From the NCBI RefSeq assembly GCF_963576615.1, contig NC_088708.1, positions 4,030,001-4,094,000 of the forward strand: a stretch of 64,000 nucleotides of DNA. Direction: 5' to 3'. The notes below the pieces were generated by a model. It made no database searches and was not told where the DNA came from. It was given only the letters and a program-made list of their open reading frames with translations. This document shows, piece after piece, positions 25,390 to 37,359 of the stretch (positions within the stretch are counted from its first letter, which is position 1; the number at the start of each line of letters is the position of its first letter). The DNA comes from Watersipora subatra. Lineage: Eukaryota; Bryozoa; Gymnolaemata; Cheilostomatida; Watersiporidae. The translations under genes were made by a program, and so were the position numbers.

Positions 25390-27005
25390 CTATATTAAAC
25401 AATGTCATTATTCTAAGTTTCCATAATCTAAACTGTAGGATTCGATACATTAAAAATAGTTGAAGGCAAAATTCAGATTTTTGCAGTGACATTGAACAAA
25501 AGCTACTACTGCTTAGTAAGAGGCCAACTTCACACTTTAGACAGATCTAAAGTAACTGTAGGTCTACAGTCTACAATTGAAACCCGTACCAAATCATACT
25601 TGTATGTTTTTAATATAATCATGTATCTATGTACTGAATATCTCTCTTATCCTAAGGGTAATTGGGTTGAGTTAATAATCAGGGCTAATAGTAAGCACAC
25701 TGAAGGTCAAGGACTTAAGATAAAGAAACTAAAAGTATATTCTAGTAAAAAAAGCCACATAGTAGATTGTAGAACTCATGCTATCATAATGTTCATTACT
25801 AAAGTGTGAACTGTGTGTTATACCTTTTGAAACATGCAGTTAACATGAGACATAGGGCATATGTCAAGGAGGATAGTCTATGACAATACATAGCGTGCGT
25901 ATACAGCCCCTTTAATCATCTTCTCTTTCATCATCAATCCAGCAAATGTTTTTCTATAGATTATTACTCTTCCCCCCCACAACTTTTTGCAGTCTGAAAT
26001 AGCAATAAATATGTAGGCTCCATATCTATTTAATATTTATTTGAAATAGAGGCATCTTTTTTAATTGGTAGACAAAATAATTAACTTTTGAAATAAGTGA
26101 ATGTGAAAACCTTACCTTAAAAAACATACATTTACTCAGCCTTATGACTGGTGACATGGCTACTTATGACTACTTATGGCTACCTACCATCAGATGTAAA
26201 CCTCTTCTATCATTGGATCTCTTCTGTGACATCAGACCTTGAACTGTGTTATTAACTAGGCTGTTTATCACACAAGTATTATTTTTTATATATTTTTTTT
26301 ATATTCTAGTCAATCTTGGGACAAAAATTACTTCATAAGAACCTGTGATAAAGATGCTTAGAGCTAATTCAACACATTCAGAATACATATTTTGGTAGTA
26401 TGTTTATTGTGTTGAAATAGTAGACAATTATTTGAAATGCATGTTTTTTTGTGCTAGAGACCAGTAGGGATTAGTCATGTCTGAGAGGTCTAGTTTTATA
26501 CTTATGTCTACTTCATCTACCAGACATTTGTTTAGTGATTTGTCATCAGCTCACAAATCTTTGGCCTTTCATTGGCCATTAAGCTGTTATTATCTTTGGT
26601 CTATTCAAGCGCATTGACTCTTCTCAAAGGTCTGGGTAAATGCTTGCATTGCACTAGTTGACAGTTAAACTTACACAGCACCTGACCTATTTATTTTAGA
26701 GAATGTTAATATTCTGTCAGAGTACTTTGGATTCGAAGTAAAGTGTAGCCCAGTAGGGGTAACAGGGGCGAGGGGGGTCACAGTAGGCCGTTTTTGACCT
26801 TATTTACGATTTCCTCTGCCCATAGTCGATCAACTAACTTTAAATCATTAGAACAGCAAAATAAATATGTTCTCTAACACACATGGAAGCCTCTGGCTCT
26901 ATGTCAATCCTTGTACAATATATTCTCCAGTGGGCCAGTACTGAGAATATGTACTTCTTACTTTATGAATCAAAACGTTTGCAGCTGTGACAGAGAATAA
27001 GTCTG
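25390..27005. other. Intergenic region, no feature recognised
   Basis: This is AT-rich DNA with one 107-codon plus-strand frame (25486-25809) that has no recognisable domain, biased composition or splice partner. I do not call it a gene. Confidence 0.4.
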
Positions 27006-27011
27006 CTAGCA

Positions 27012-27512
27012 ATGAGCTAGATGGCATGATATGGTATACATGTGCATCTTATAGTAAAACAACAGCATTATATGCTATACATGTGCATCTTATAGTAAAA
27101 CAACAGCATAATATGGTATACATGTGTATCTTATAGTAAAACAACAGCATGATATGGTATACATGTGTATCTTATAGTAAAACAACAGCATGATATGGTA
27201 TACATGTGTATCTTATAGTAAAACAACAGCATGATATGCTATACATGTGTATCTTATAGTAAAACAACAGCATAATATGGTATACATGTGTATATTATAG
27301 TAAAACAACAGCATGATATGGTATACATGTGTATCTTATAGTAAGCATGATATGGTATACATGTCTATCTTATAGTAAAACAACAGCATGATATGGTATA
27401 CATGTCTATCTTATAGTAAAACAACAGCATGATATGCTATACATGTGTATCTTATAGTAAAACAACAGCAATGGTATGGTATACATGTATATTTTATAGT
27501 AAAACAATAGCG
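27012..27512 (+). repeat. 41-bp minisatellite, about 12 copies
   Basis: The unit contains GATATGGTATACATGTGTAT and CTTATAGTAAAACAACAGCA. One copy near 27340 is shortened. It is intergenic. Confidence 0.9.
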
Positions 27513-28470
27513 GGCTACACAGTGCATTGCAAGTCATTCAGAAAAAGCTCAACTTATATATCTCACAGATATTAAAACTAAAACTAGACAAGGATACTAG
27601 GAGAGGTTTTTGTTAAGCTTCTGCACACTTGATAGGCCTACTTCCTAAATCACACTTAACACTGATTAGAAACCATTACTAAAATAGGTATTAACCTACA
27701 TGTATGTAAGCAGCTGTGCTTAAGAAAGTCTTCAACACTAGCCGCAAGCCTCATAACTTTATAATATTGTTGATTACACTTGTTCTAACACAGACACTGT
27801 CTTCTTTCGTTGCCATACATACATGAAGATTGCAAATTAGCTTCACCCAATCATATTTCTAAACAACTCTTGTTTAGCCTGAAGAGGATTGTATCTCAAG
27901 GGTACAGCACGACATTCTATTCTGATGAAAAGCCAACTCAGTCTATTTAGTATGCCTAGTTTGACCTTTATTAGCGGCTCCCGTGTGTTTAATGTATTTA
28001 GAATAGCCACCTTTCTAAACAAGCCATTGTAACACACTACTATAAATGACTCGTTGAATATAAGCAAAGCATACACACATTGTCTAACATTGGTCCTTCT
28101 CAGCTCTCTCAAGAGAGAAAGAAATAAACGACATCTGAGAACTGTGGTAGGATTATTTAAAGGGTTGTTGCTGTACCCGCCTTTCCAATTCAAAAGATAA
28201 TCGAATTATACTACCTTCAAGGTCATCACCATCCATGGTCAGCTTTAGACACCTTCAGCTTGTTCATCAGCCAGCAAGCACGCTTGACGCAAACAGTTAA
28301 TCTAAAAATTAATCAAACATTGATTTTACGCGTCTGCATAATTAATTTTGCTATCGCAGTTGGCGTAATCGTGACTTCAGCAGTTTGTCTACAGGAAGTA
28401 CCGCATTCAGTTATTTGTATGAAAGTGCACAAACTTTTTTGTAACAATCATTCGGAAATTCGAATGCGAA

Positions 28471-28645
28471 ATGGGTGTCAAAACATTACGTCGAATGTTT
28501 GCTAGGCTTATGTCGAACAGCACGAGCACAAATAAAAAGCACTCCGCTGTACCATCGAAGGTATCAGAGATGGAGTTGGCAGCGTACGACGCGATTGCTT
28601 ATGAATCTCAAGACTTTTCAGAAGAACAGATTGCAGCTTTACCAG
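28471..28645 (+). CDS. Possible first coding exon of an unidentified gene
   Basis: An ATG at 28471 opens a 58-codon stretch (MGVKTLRRMF ... MELAAYDAIAYESQDF) that ends in a good donor, CCAG|GTCAGC, at 28646 in phase 1. The composition looks like protein (acidic, with SEEQIAAL), unlike neighbouring frames. The phase would fit the acceptor TTTTACAG at 33655 in front of the arrestin-domain exon, so it may be that gene's 5' exon across a 5-kb intron. That join is inference and no homology supports it. It could also be chance. Confidence 0.3.
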
Positions 28646-28799
28646 GTCAGCTCTCATTTATTACATAACAGTCGGACACCGAGAGAATTTTACATTTTGT
28701 TCAACAGCAAACTAGTTAGTTCGAGCCTTAAAACTACCATGTGGCAACTAAACTCTGATTTTAAGCCTTTTTATAGTTGAACATATCAGAGAGCCCATA

Positions 28800-29880
28800 T
28801 ATATAACTGTTTATATTCTTCTTTGCTTATTACCAGTAATTTTTAAGCCCCTTCAAATTCTTTATATAAATAACAATAATATTACTGTATTATTATCTAA
28901 CATCAATGCCTAGTTATTCTCGTTAAAAGCGTGCATATCTTGGGCTATATCTCAAGCGGTAATAAATCTTACTGCTTTAAAAGCCTCACTTGTTCTTCAC
29001 CCTATGCATTGCGACATTGTCATTGGTGTCACCTAAAAATCTTGACTCAAATTCATTACCTTAGCCAAAGAATCAAGAATAAGAATTATACTATAATAAA
29101 CATGATTGGCGAGCTACATTTTAGGAGTTCCGGTCATCTCTTTAGACAGCACAAGTGCCTGTCAAAGCAAATGTTACCTCAACTTACCTTGATGCACAGC
29201 CTCCCCTGTACATAAAACTTGTATATAAAACTACTCACTTCTATTGAACCTTCTATGTTTTCCTTCATGTTACAAATGCATATCAAGTATTAATTGTTTA
29301 TATGAACCAAGAGCCCATGACTCCCACGGTACCAACAAAGCCAAGGAGTCTGTAAAACCTCCTCAGAAAATTAATCTCTGTTTTACGGCGTATTTCCATT
29401 TCACTGGTGTTTATTATTACATTGTGTTTATACGTATTTGTTGTTCAATTGGGTTTATATGTATGTATTATTCACTTGTACTAACATGTATTTATTTTTT
29501 AATTATGTTAATATGTACTTATTATTTAATTGTGTTTATATGTAATCCAAAATTCTTTTAGAGATGCCATCTGTAGTTTATAAATTGGCTTCGAGAAACC
29601 CACAATGAAGAGAACAATGACTGCAATGTGAGGCGGATAAAATAATTCCTTGTAGTGAAAAGGTTGAATTTTTAGAACCAGTTGGTACTGTTTTGATAGG
29701 AACTCGTTATAGCAATCCTTGCTTGAGTTCATCACTTTCTCTAATCTAGTCCTTCTCCATACGCATATGCTACACTATGTTTGTTATGACATTCATTATC
29801 AACATTATTCTTTCCTCCAACCCTAGTTTGCGCCTAGCCGTCCTAAACTGCTCTCTTTCTCTCATGTTATGTCATGTCAA
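28800..29880. other. Non-genic stretch, nothing recognised
   Basis: AT-rich DNA with several short frames and no domain, array or RNA gene that I can support. Confidence 0.4.
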
Positions 29881-29882
29881 AC

Positions 29883-30502
29883 TGTTATAGTCATGTCAGT
29901 CCTGTTATGGAAGTACACTGACTCTAGGGCCTTTTGTTATAGTGATGTCAGTCCTGTTATGGAAGTACACTGACTCTAGGTCCTTTTGTTATAGTGATGT
30001 CAGTCCTGTTATGGAAGTACACTGACTCTACCGCCTCTTGTTATAGTCATGTCAGTCCTGTTATGGAAGTACACTGACTCTAGGGCCTCTTATTATAGTC
30101 ATGTCAGTCCTGTTATGGAAGTACACTGACTCTAGGGCCTCTTGTTATAGTCATGTCAGTCCTGTTATGGAAGTACACTGACTCTAGGGCCTCTTGTTAT
30201 AGTCATGTCAGTCCTGTTATGGAAGTACACTGACTCTAGGGCCTCTTATAGTGATGTCAGTCCTGTTATGGAAGTACACTGACTCTAGGGCCTCTTGTTA
30301 TAGTCATGTCAGTCCTGTTATGGAAGTACACTGACTCTAGGGCTTCTTCTTATAGTCATGACAGTCCTGTTATAGAAGTACACTGACTCTAGGGCCTCTT
30401 GTTATAGTCGTGTCAGTCCTGTTATGGAAGTACACTTACTCTAGGGCCTCTTGTTATAGTGATGTCAGTCCTGTTATGGAAGTACACTGACTCTAGGGCC
30501 TT
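29883..30502 (+). repeat. 52-bp minisatellite, about 12 copies
   Basis: The unit contains GTTATAGTCATGTCAGTCCT, GTTATGGAAGTACACTGACT and CTAGGGCCTCTT. Copies differ at a few positions, and one is shortened near 30245. Confidence 0.92.
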
Positions 30503-30504
30503 CT

Positions 30505-32360
30505 GTTTGAAGAAGAGAAAAAGAAGGACACTTTGATGCTGCTTATCTTCAATGTTTCACATATTTCTAAAATAGATTAGCAGTAATTCTGTGTAACCCT
30601 TCTTGTTGCATTAACATATGTAGGTCTTCTGGTCCGTACATGATGAATAGTGTTGAATAGCCATTGTTAGCTAGGCACACTTCGGGGAAGTTACTGCGGA
30701 GCAGCTTCATTGCTTCTGCTTATTTTCCAAGCTTCTGGTGTAAGTCTTTTACAATAACAAAAAAGCAGTTGCTGATGGTTGTTGACGGTTGCTGACGGTT
30801 CAAAGACGTTATGTTATGCATCTGTTTATTTGCTATCTTGTCATACACTGTTCGGTGAAGCGCCCAAACAGCCCATCCAGGTCAGGTCAAACGAGGGCCT
30901 GAGGCCACGCTGTTCCAATATGAGCTATGATAAGGAGCATATAATTACAGCAATTATTTGCTGTCAACTTCTATTTAATTGACATGAGAAACTGCGAATG
31001 CATTCCACTGATAGCCAATAACCCTGATAAACATAACTATAAGCTGTCTTTGATGAAGTGACTATTATATTAGCGCTGGTCCATCAGGTCAGAATGATGA
31101 ACATTGGCGAGACGGTACGGGGTATGTAAGCCTATGAAGATAAAAAGAATGCTGGGTTTAACACACAGGATGTTCTATATTGGCTAAAGAAATATTACAT
31201 CAGTGTGGATATGACAATGCATAGTGCATTGCCAACTATCAGAAGAAACACTAATAATAAAATGTATGCATATCGCTGTCAGCTTCAGTTTTCATGTAAG
31301 CACCTGCAGCAACTGCTGAGTGGCTAGGCATCCTTTACCTACTGATCGCGCTAGCAAAGGGGTTACCATTCAGCAAGTGCTGAAATACTGAGTTTTAGTT
31401 CTCCTGTTTGGGGAGTCATGCTGCGACAGACTAGCGATCGATCGGAGGAGAATGGTATGTATTCTTCTCGTTGGATTCTACTGCAGTTGTTACTGTTCAC
31501 ATTGTTACTGTTATTCACATTGTTACTGTTAATCACATTTGTTAGTTCTGCACTATCACTATACTGCTGATGTAAAGATATTCTAAAAATATTGTTAATA
31601 AAAAGTATTTTAGACTAATACAACGCATTGTATAATTTTTAGAAAACCCTAACATAACGTTAAAAAATACACGGTTTTTACATTATAAGGCCAGCTGTAG
31701 TAACTCTTAGTTTTTGAAATTTTTCTTATCTGCCAGGCTGCTGATTTTCTGCTATTGCCAGATGACCTACGTATCAATCAGACGTTCATTAGCAATAGCA
31801 GCAAACTATTCATTAAACGCTAATCTGACAAAACAGAGAGGGAGAGCCTAGCGCTTTCAGCGTAACCAGGACCCTCCATATAGCCTAGAATCGTGAAGCC
31901 TGTGAGAGGAAAGAACTATCTTTAAATTTAGTTATTTTAGACTACCACCTTCCGTACTCTGAGGCTAGATTATAAACAGTGCCTGTACATTGACAGACAC
32001 AACTTCTAGCAGATCTCTAATAAGTAATAATGGTATATTGATGGTGCCTTTGTACAAACTTTCCTATTAGCATACCTTCTGACCCTGGACAGTAGACCTA
32101 GCTGTCCTCTACCCTAGTACCACAGTTCATAAGGCCATGTCAGCGTGCAGGCTACTTACCTAGCTTATGTCAATCTCTCACTCCAGGGTGTGGAGCCCCC
32201 AGAGCCTTTCCTATGTTAGCTTCAGAAGGATTTACCACGGGTATAATATTCCAGCCTTTTCTACCAAATAACAATACATAAAGTATATGAAAAGTCAATC
32301 TAATCCAACTGGTTTAACAGACTCTGCACTGTCATTATCTACACCATATTTAGTTCCTTC
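30505..32360. other. Non-genic stretch, nothing recognised
   Basis: It contains small local duplications of TTGTTACTGTTCACA near 31490-31560. I see no exon with supported splice sites. Confidence 0.4.
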
Positions 32361-32368
32361 CTCAGCTT

Positions 32369-32500
32369 AATTTGAATACTCGTACACTGGACACATGTAT
32401 AGTGAATGTTCGTACTCTAGACACATGTACAGCGAACGCTCGTACACTAAACACATGTATAATGGATGCTCGTACACTGGACACAAATATAGTAAACGCA
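32369..32500 (+). repeat. 30-bp tandem repeat, about 4 copies
   Basis: The unit contains CTCGTACACTGGACACATGT and ATAGTGAACG and is diverged between copies. Confidence 0.8.
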
Positions 32501-32948
32501 TTTATGCACTTGGAAATTTGTACACTTAACAGTCATACACAAATACTCAACAGAAATTAACAGAACCATATACGAATGAGATAGCCTTTCAATACTGTCT
32601 GGACATTTCAATCAGTTGACTAAAACATTTTTTTCCTGTTTCTCATGATTTCTAAGACGCTGATTTATGCTTGTTACTATTTGATAAGGTCATTAGGCTG
32701 GTTGACCAGGGTTCTTGTTTACTCTGCAGACTCTAGCATCATCATTGCCGGTCACTAGCTGTAAGCAGTAAGCCACTGCAGTATCCCTCTGGGTGTCACT
32801 GATAACATCATTAATGCAAAAATAGCTGCCTTTTCTGCAAAAATGTGCTCAGATGATTCTGTCAAAGCCGGTCAACCGATCTCCCGTTCATCTCCTCTTT
32901 CTTCCAACCTCATACCTACCGATCAGTGCAGCTTGCGAGGCGCTAAAT

Positions 32949-33418
32949 TAGTGCTGGGCATGAGTACTTCTTGGCCAACGAGTTTAGAATCGTCCCTTTC
33001 CATTCGGGTCTTTTGAGTATCGGGTAGCTAGTAGTGCTTGGCACGAGTACTTCTTGGCCAATAGGTTTTTTCGGGTATGGGGTTTGTTGATACGGATTTC
33101 ATGTCTAAACTTTCTAAACATCGAACATATCTTAAAATTTACAATGCAATTATAATTCTATTCAATTGATTATTTTTTACTATTTTCTATTGACTGATAT
33201 TCGTGCTCGCAACGTTAACAGGCAGGTCATTAAACAGTGCTCATAGCGCAGTACGCGATAGACCGAGTTTTTGTCCACTCTACTCGACGGATTCGTGTAC
33301 CAAAACTCAAATCGCAAGTCAAAACCCGAACCCGCAAGATCAAAATTTCTATTACCCAAGACTTAAGAGAAGATAAACCTGCGAGTTCACTGAGTTTTAT
33401 TACCCGTGCCCAGCACTA
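32949..33418. mobile_element. Short hAT-like non-autonomous element
   Basis: The ends are inverted copies of TAGTGCTGGGCA (right end TGCCCAGCACTA). The flanking 8-mers CGCTAAAT and CCCTGAAT agree at six of eight positions, which fits an old 8-bp hAT target duplication. TAGTGCTTGGCACGAGTACT recurs internally near 33031. It lies about 265 bp upstream of the arrestin-domain start. Confidence 0.55.
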
Positions 33419-33682
33419 CCCTGAATGCACTGGTAACATAAGTGAACCATGTAACAAAATCTAATTGCAAGAAGTATCACATCACATGCGGTTTCTCTCT
33501 CCTAGATGAAGTTGTTGAAGATAAGGCAATAATAATTAGGTTACACGAGAGCAGATGTTAATATGGATACGAGAGAGCTGTCTGAGACCAAGTGCTTGAT
33601 GCATAGCACTTATATGATTGTTTGGGTAAGTGCTGATAGGTTACAGTATTTTACAGGAGGTAGATCAAGCACAGACGGCACA

Positions 33683-34735
33683 ATGCCTGGTGACGTTCTG
33701 GAAAACACGATGAAACTGGACAAATTCGCCTACATAGCTGGAGATCTTGTGACAGGTACAGTTAGCGTACGATGCAGAAATGCGGTCGAGCTAATCTGCA
33801 TGCATGTGAAGCTGATCGGAGAAGGAATGACGCAATACTTTAAAGCCAAGTTCAGATCAAAAAAGCTGTGCGAAATAAAAGTTCCACCGATATCGGTCAA
33901 AGAACATTCAGTTGAGTCTACGAAAGCGTGGAAGATCCCATTTTCTCTGCAGCTGGATAATAGCTTGCACTCATCTATAGACTGCGGGAAGAAAGGAAAG
34001 GTTTGCTACTACCTGACTTGGGAGCTGCAAGTAAATGTTGGAGAATCAACTAGGAGCAGCCAAGAGATACGCATCTTAGCCAATCAGAGTCTTAATAAGA
34101 TATCGAGACGCGAGATGGCAGGAAGTAATGCCGAAGAAGAAGAGTTTGATGCGATGAAGTTGCAGTTGTACTCCCCTGCCGACACTTACCTAGCAGGAGA
34201 GAAGATTCAATTTCACGCCTATATTGAAAACCATAACAAAAAACTGTTAAAGAAAGTTGCAGTTTTGTTAATCCAGAATGTTCTTTTTTATAAATCTTCA
34301 TCTCGAGACGAGATGAAAGGGCGAACGAGGTCATTTCTTATGAGTGCTATTGATAAATCAGTTCAACTTAAACAGCATGAAGACATGGAATGGAACGGTG
34401 AGATACAAATTCCTGACCCAGTTGCTCCCAGCGAGGATGGATTTCATAGAATCAGTTATGAGTTAGTGCTCGTTGCACTGATTAAAGGGAAAAAGTCAAG
34501 TATTCGTGCTGTTTTTGATCAGGCAAGGTACCACTTCGACATAGCGCAATACCAAGATGATTATTTCAGAGACTTCCTTCCGCATGCACGTTGTGATTTG
34601 TTTATCGGCAGTCACCATGGAAACAAGCGGTCATCATGTATGGGTTCCAACCAACCTCCTATCAAAGCTTTGAATGAAATTTGGAAATCCAGGACTAAAA
34701 GAGAAACCAAGTCACAAAGGTTAAAGGTCACCTAG
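33683..34735 (+). CDS. Arrestin-domain-containing (ARRDC/alpha-arrestin-like) protein
   Basis: The frame gives 350 aa from the ATG at 33683 (MPGDVLENTMKLDKFAYIAG). The first strand MKLDKFAYIAGDLVTGTVSV is the start of an arrestin N fold. SVESTKAWKIPFSL and CYYLTWELQVNV follow, and the arrestin C half begins at MKLQLYSPADTYLAGEKIQF. Alpha-arrestins act as adaptors in endocytosis and ubiquitination of membrane proteins. No PPxY motif is present in the tail (RDFLPHARCDLF to the end), so NEDD4-type recruitment is not supported. The frame stays open upstream to an ATG at 33563, but those 40 residues look non-homologous and an acceptor (TTTTACAG) sits at 33655, so I prefer the later start. The coding part seen here is one exon. 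Any 5' exon is not securely identified. Confidence 0.85.
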   Translation: MPGDVLENTMKLDKFAYIAGDLVTGTVSVRCRNAVELICMHVKLIGEGMTQYFKAKFRSKKLCEIKVPPISVKEHSVESTKAWKIPFSLQLDNSLHSSIDCGKKGKVCYYLTWELQVNVGESTRSSQEIRILANQSLNKISRREMAGSNAEEEEFDAMKLQLYSPADTYLAGEKIQFHAYIENHNKKLLKKVAVLLIQNVLFYKSSSRDEMKGRTRSFLMSAIDKSVQLKQHEDMEWNGEIQIPDPVAPSEDGFHRISYELVLVALIKGKKSSIRAVFDQARYHFDIAQYQDDYFRDFLPHARCDLFIGSHHGNKRSSCMGSNQPPIKALNEIWKSRTKRETKSQRLKVT

Positions 34736-35190
34736 AGCATCATCATATGAGACTTCATCCATGTGTCTGGGTTCAAAAGCTGGAGTCAGGAAGAATGACA
34801 CCTAGTAAGCTACTTTGTGTTACTAACTTGGCTTTGATAACATGTTATTCATCATTTACCATCCATTGGTTTTCACAGACCTAGCAGTTGTCTTTGGTAG
34901 GAGTGTCATTACAGTTAGTTACCAACTTTTAAAATATGCTAAATTTACTAAAACATTTTGAGTGCCATACTTGATGCACTTTTTATAGTTTTTGCTGGTA
35001 ATAGTTCTACAACTACTTGGTTGACAATTCCTGTTTTATGCATGATGTAATATATTATATATAATAGTAAATCGTGTATTAAAGTGATTTGGTTGTAGGA
35101 CTTGCCTTTACTTAGTAAGACAATCATTTCTTTACCAGAACTACTACAAGTAAATTGTATTCCAATGATTGGAACAGTCTAAATTAGTCA

Positions 35191-35196
35191 AATAAA
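35191..35196 (+). terminator. Candidate poly(A) signal of the arrestin-domain gene
   Basis: AATAAA lies 456 nt after the stop codon at 34735, the first canonical signal I noticed downstream. Confidence 0.45.
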
Positions 35197-36214
35197 AGCT
35201 TGTTATTTAAACAATTATTTTGGCTGGCTGACTAAATGGTATAGATTGATTATAATGATGTAGCATTGTATAGCAAGCATGGTTAACTAGTGTCATAGGA
35301 CATAACTTTGGATAAATGTTATCCTCATAACACACCATTGAACTTCTACCGAAGGTGCCAGCTTAGTACATACATTTAGTTGGAATATGAAAGACTGTTT
35401 GATGTTCATGCTGTCTGACTGTATGGCTGATAGGCATGTCTGTCAGCTAGCCCTGCTGCCAACTGTGCTCCAAAATACTCTATTAATTACTCGTTTTAAC
35501 CTGTCTAATAAGTTAGGACGGCTTCACAGCAGTTGCCATCTCAAATGGATTCATGTTCGATAAGCATTAGGTAACTTGAGACAGAACGCCATTAAAAAAC
35601 AAGAATACTCTTTCCTTGCATGTTTTCTATGGATCACTCCTACACATTTACTTTGAGCATTTCCCAGCAACTGTAGAAGTTACCTGCTTTACCATGCCAT
35701 GTTTTCAAGTTCATATATAGCCTTGAAGTGTAACACCATGTTACCTGTTATGAAATCGAGCTCATAGCACATGTCAAGCATCACCTCTTCTAGCAAACCT
35801 TCAGTGGGAATGTATTTACATTTTACTTTGAGGGTCACCTTACCTTACTGAAGGTTAATGAAGGGTCACCTTACCTTGAACTGATGACCATTACGACACA
35901 AACTTGGGTGCATCTGCATTCTAATATGGAGTATCATATCCACAGGTGAATGAGAGAATTGTACAAATGTATTGTAGTATTGAAAGCTAAGGAGGGAGTA
36001 GATAAACCAATAAATTACGCAACAAAATAGAGGCATAATTATGTAGACTACATTTTAACTATATTTTAGGTAGAATCCAGGATTGTTAGATTGCTAAATA
36101 CTTCAGACAAACAAAAAGGATACATATCTGTATTTTTCACAAACATAAGTGCAAAATCAAACCGCAACAATAATAAGGCATTCATATGCAGCTTGTGCGT
36201 TACCTGGCAGCTCT

Positions 36215-36872
36215 GCAATGAGTAAGTACTATATAACATGCCGACATGAAAATGCAATGAGTAAGTACACGCACTATATAGCATACCATGAAAATGCAAT
36301 AAGTACGCACACTATATAACATGACAACGTGAAAATGCAATGAGTAAGTACACGCACTATATAGCATACCATGAAAATGCAATAAGTACGCACACTATAT
36401 AACATGACAACGTGAAAATGCAATGAGTAAGTACACACTATGTAACATGCCATGGAAATGCAATGAGTAAGTACACACTATGTAACATGCCATGGAAATG
36501 CAATGAGTAAGTACACACTATGTAACATGCCATGGAAATGCAATGAGTAAGTACACACTATATAACATGACAACATGGAAATGCAATGAGTAAGTACACA
36601 CTATGTAACATGCCATGGAAATGCAATGAGTAAGTACACACTATGTAACATGCCATGGAAATGCAATGAGTAAGTACACACTATGTAACATGCCATGGAA
36701 ATGCAATGAGTAGGTACACACTATGTAACATGCCATGGAAATGCAATGAGTAAGTACACACTATATAACATGACAACATGGAAATGCAATGAGTAAGTAC
36801 ACACTATATAACATGACAACATGGAAATGCAATGAGTAAGTACACACTATGTAACATGCCAACATGGAAATA
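36215..36872 (+). repeat. 40-bp minisatellite, about 17 copies
   Basis: The unit contains GCAATGAGTAAGTACACACT and ATGTAACATGCCATGGAAAT, with a second variant carrying ATGACAACATG. It lies between the arrestin-domain gene and the 3' end of the Rab gene. Confidence 0.92.
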
Positions 36873-37213
36873 AAGTCTAGCAATAAAATATTGAAAGTAA
36901 GTAGTCAAAAAATAGATTAGCTTTTCTATTTTAGTGAAAGTACAGGCCTAAATGCTTTAAAAGCTAATTCTAATAAAAAAAACACTGAACAATGCAAGAG
37001 ATGATCAGGAGGCATTAACACAAAATTATGCCTTTTTAAAGAAACGAGTACTTGTTACAGATACTTGAAAGTTAAAGGAATGTGATGACATGTTGATGCA
37101 AAGGAGATACTAAACCAAAACCAACAAAATACAACAACTTCAAAAAGCTGGCGCAAATATAGACTCGTTACTGACTATTCGTGTCTATTGTTGGTTTTCG
37201 CATTTTTAAATAA

Positions 37214-37219
37214 TTTATT
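37214..37219 (-). terminator. Candidate poly(A) signal of the Rab gene
   Basis: TTTATT on plus is AATAAA on minus, about 140 nt after the Rab stop codon at 37360-37362. Confidence 0.5.
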
Positions 37220-37359
37220 AGTTTTATGTCTGCTTACGAAAGGCATGTTACGATATCCTATAGCTGTTCTCAAAATGATACTGTTCTAGCATAAAAATAA
37301 TATCACATTTGCTATTCCCACTTTATACCAACTGTAGGAAATCTTCACACAACGGAGGA

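Noticed and set aside
27843-28193. 116-codon minus-strand frame
   Set aside because: No family recognised and no splice or regulatory support; random length for this amount of DNA.
33563-33682. Forty extra N-terminal codons of the arrestin-domain frame
   Set aside because: They precede an acceptor-like TTTTACAG, lack arrestin similarity, and the fold starts just after the ATG at 33683.
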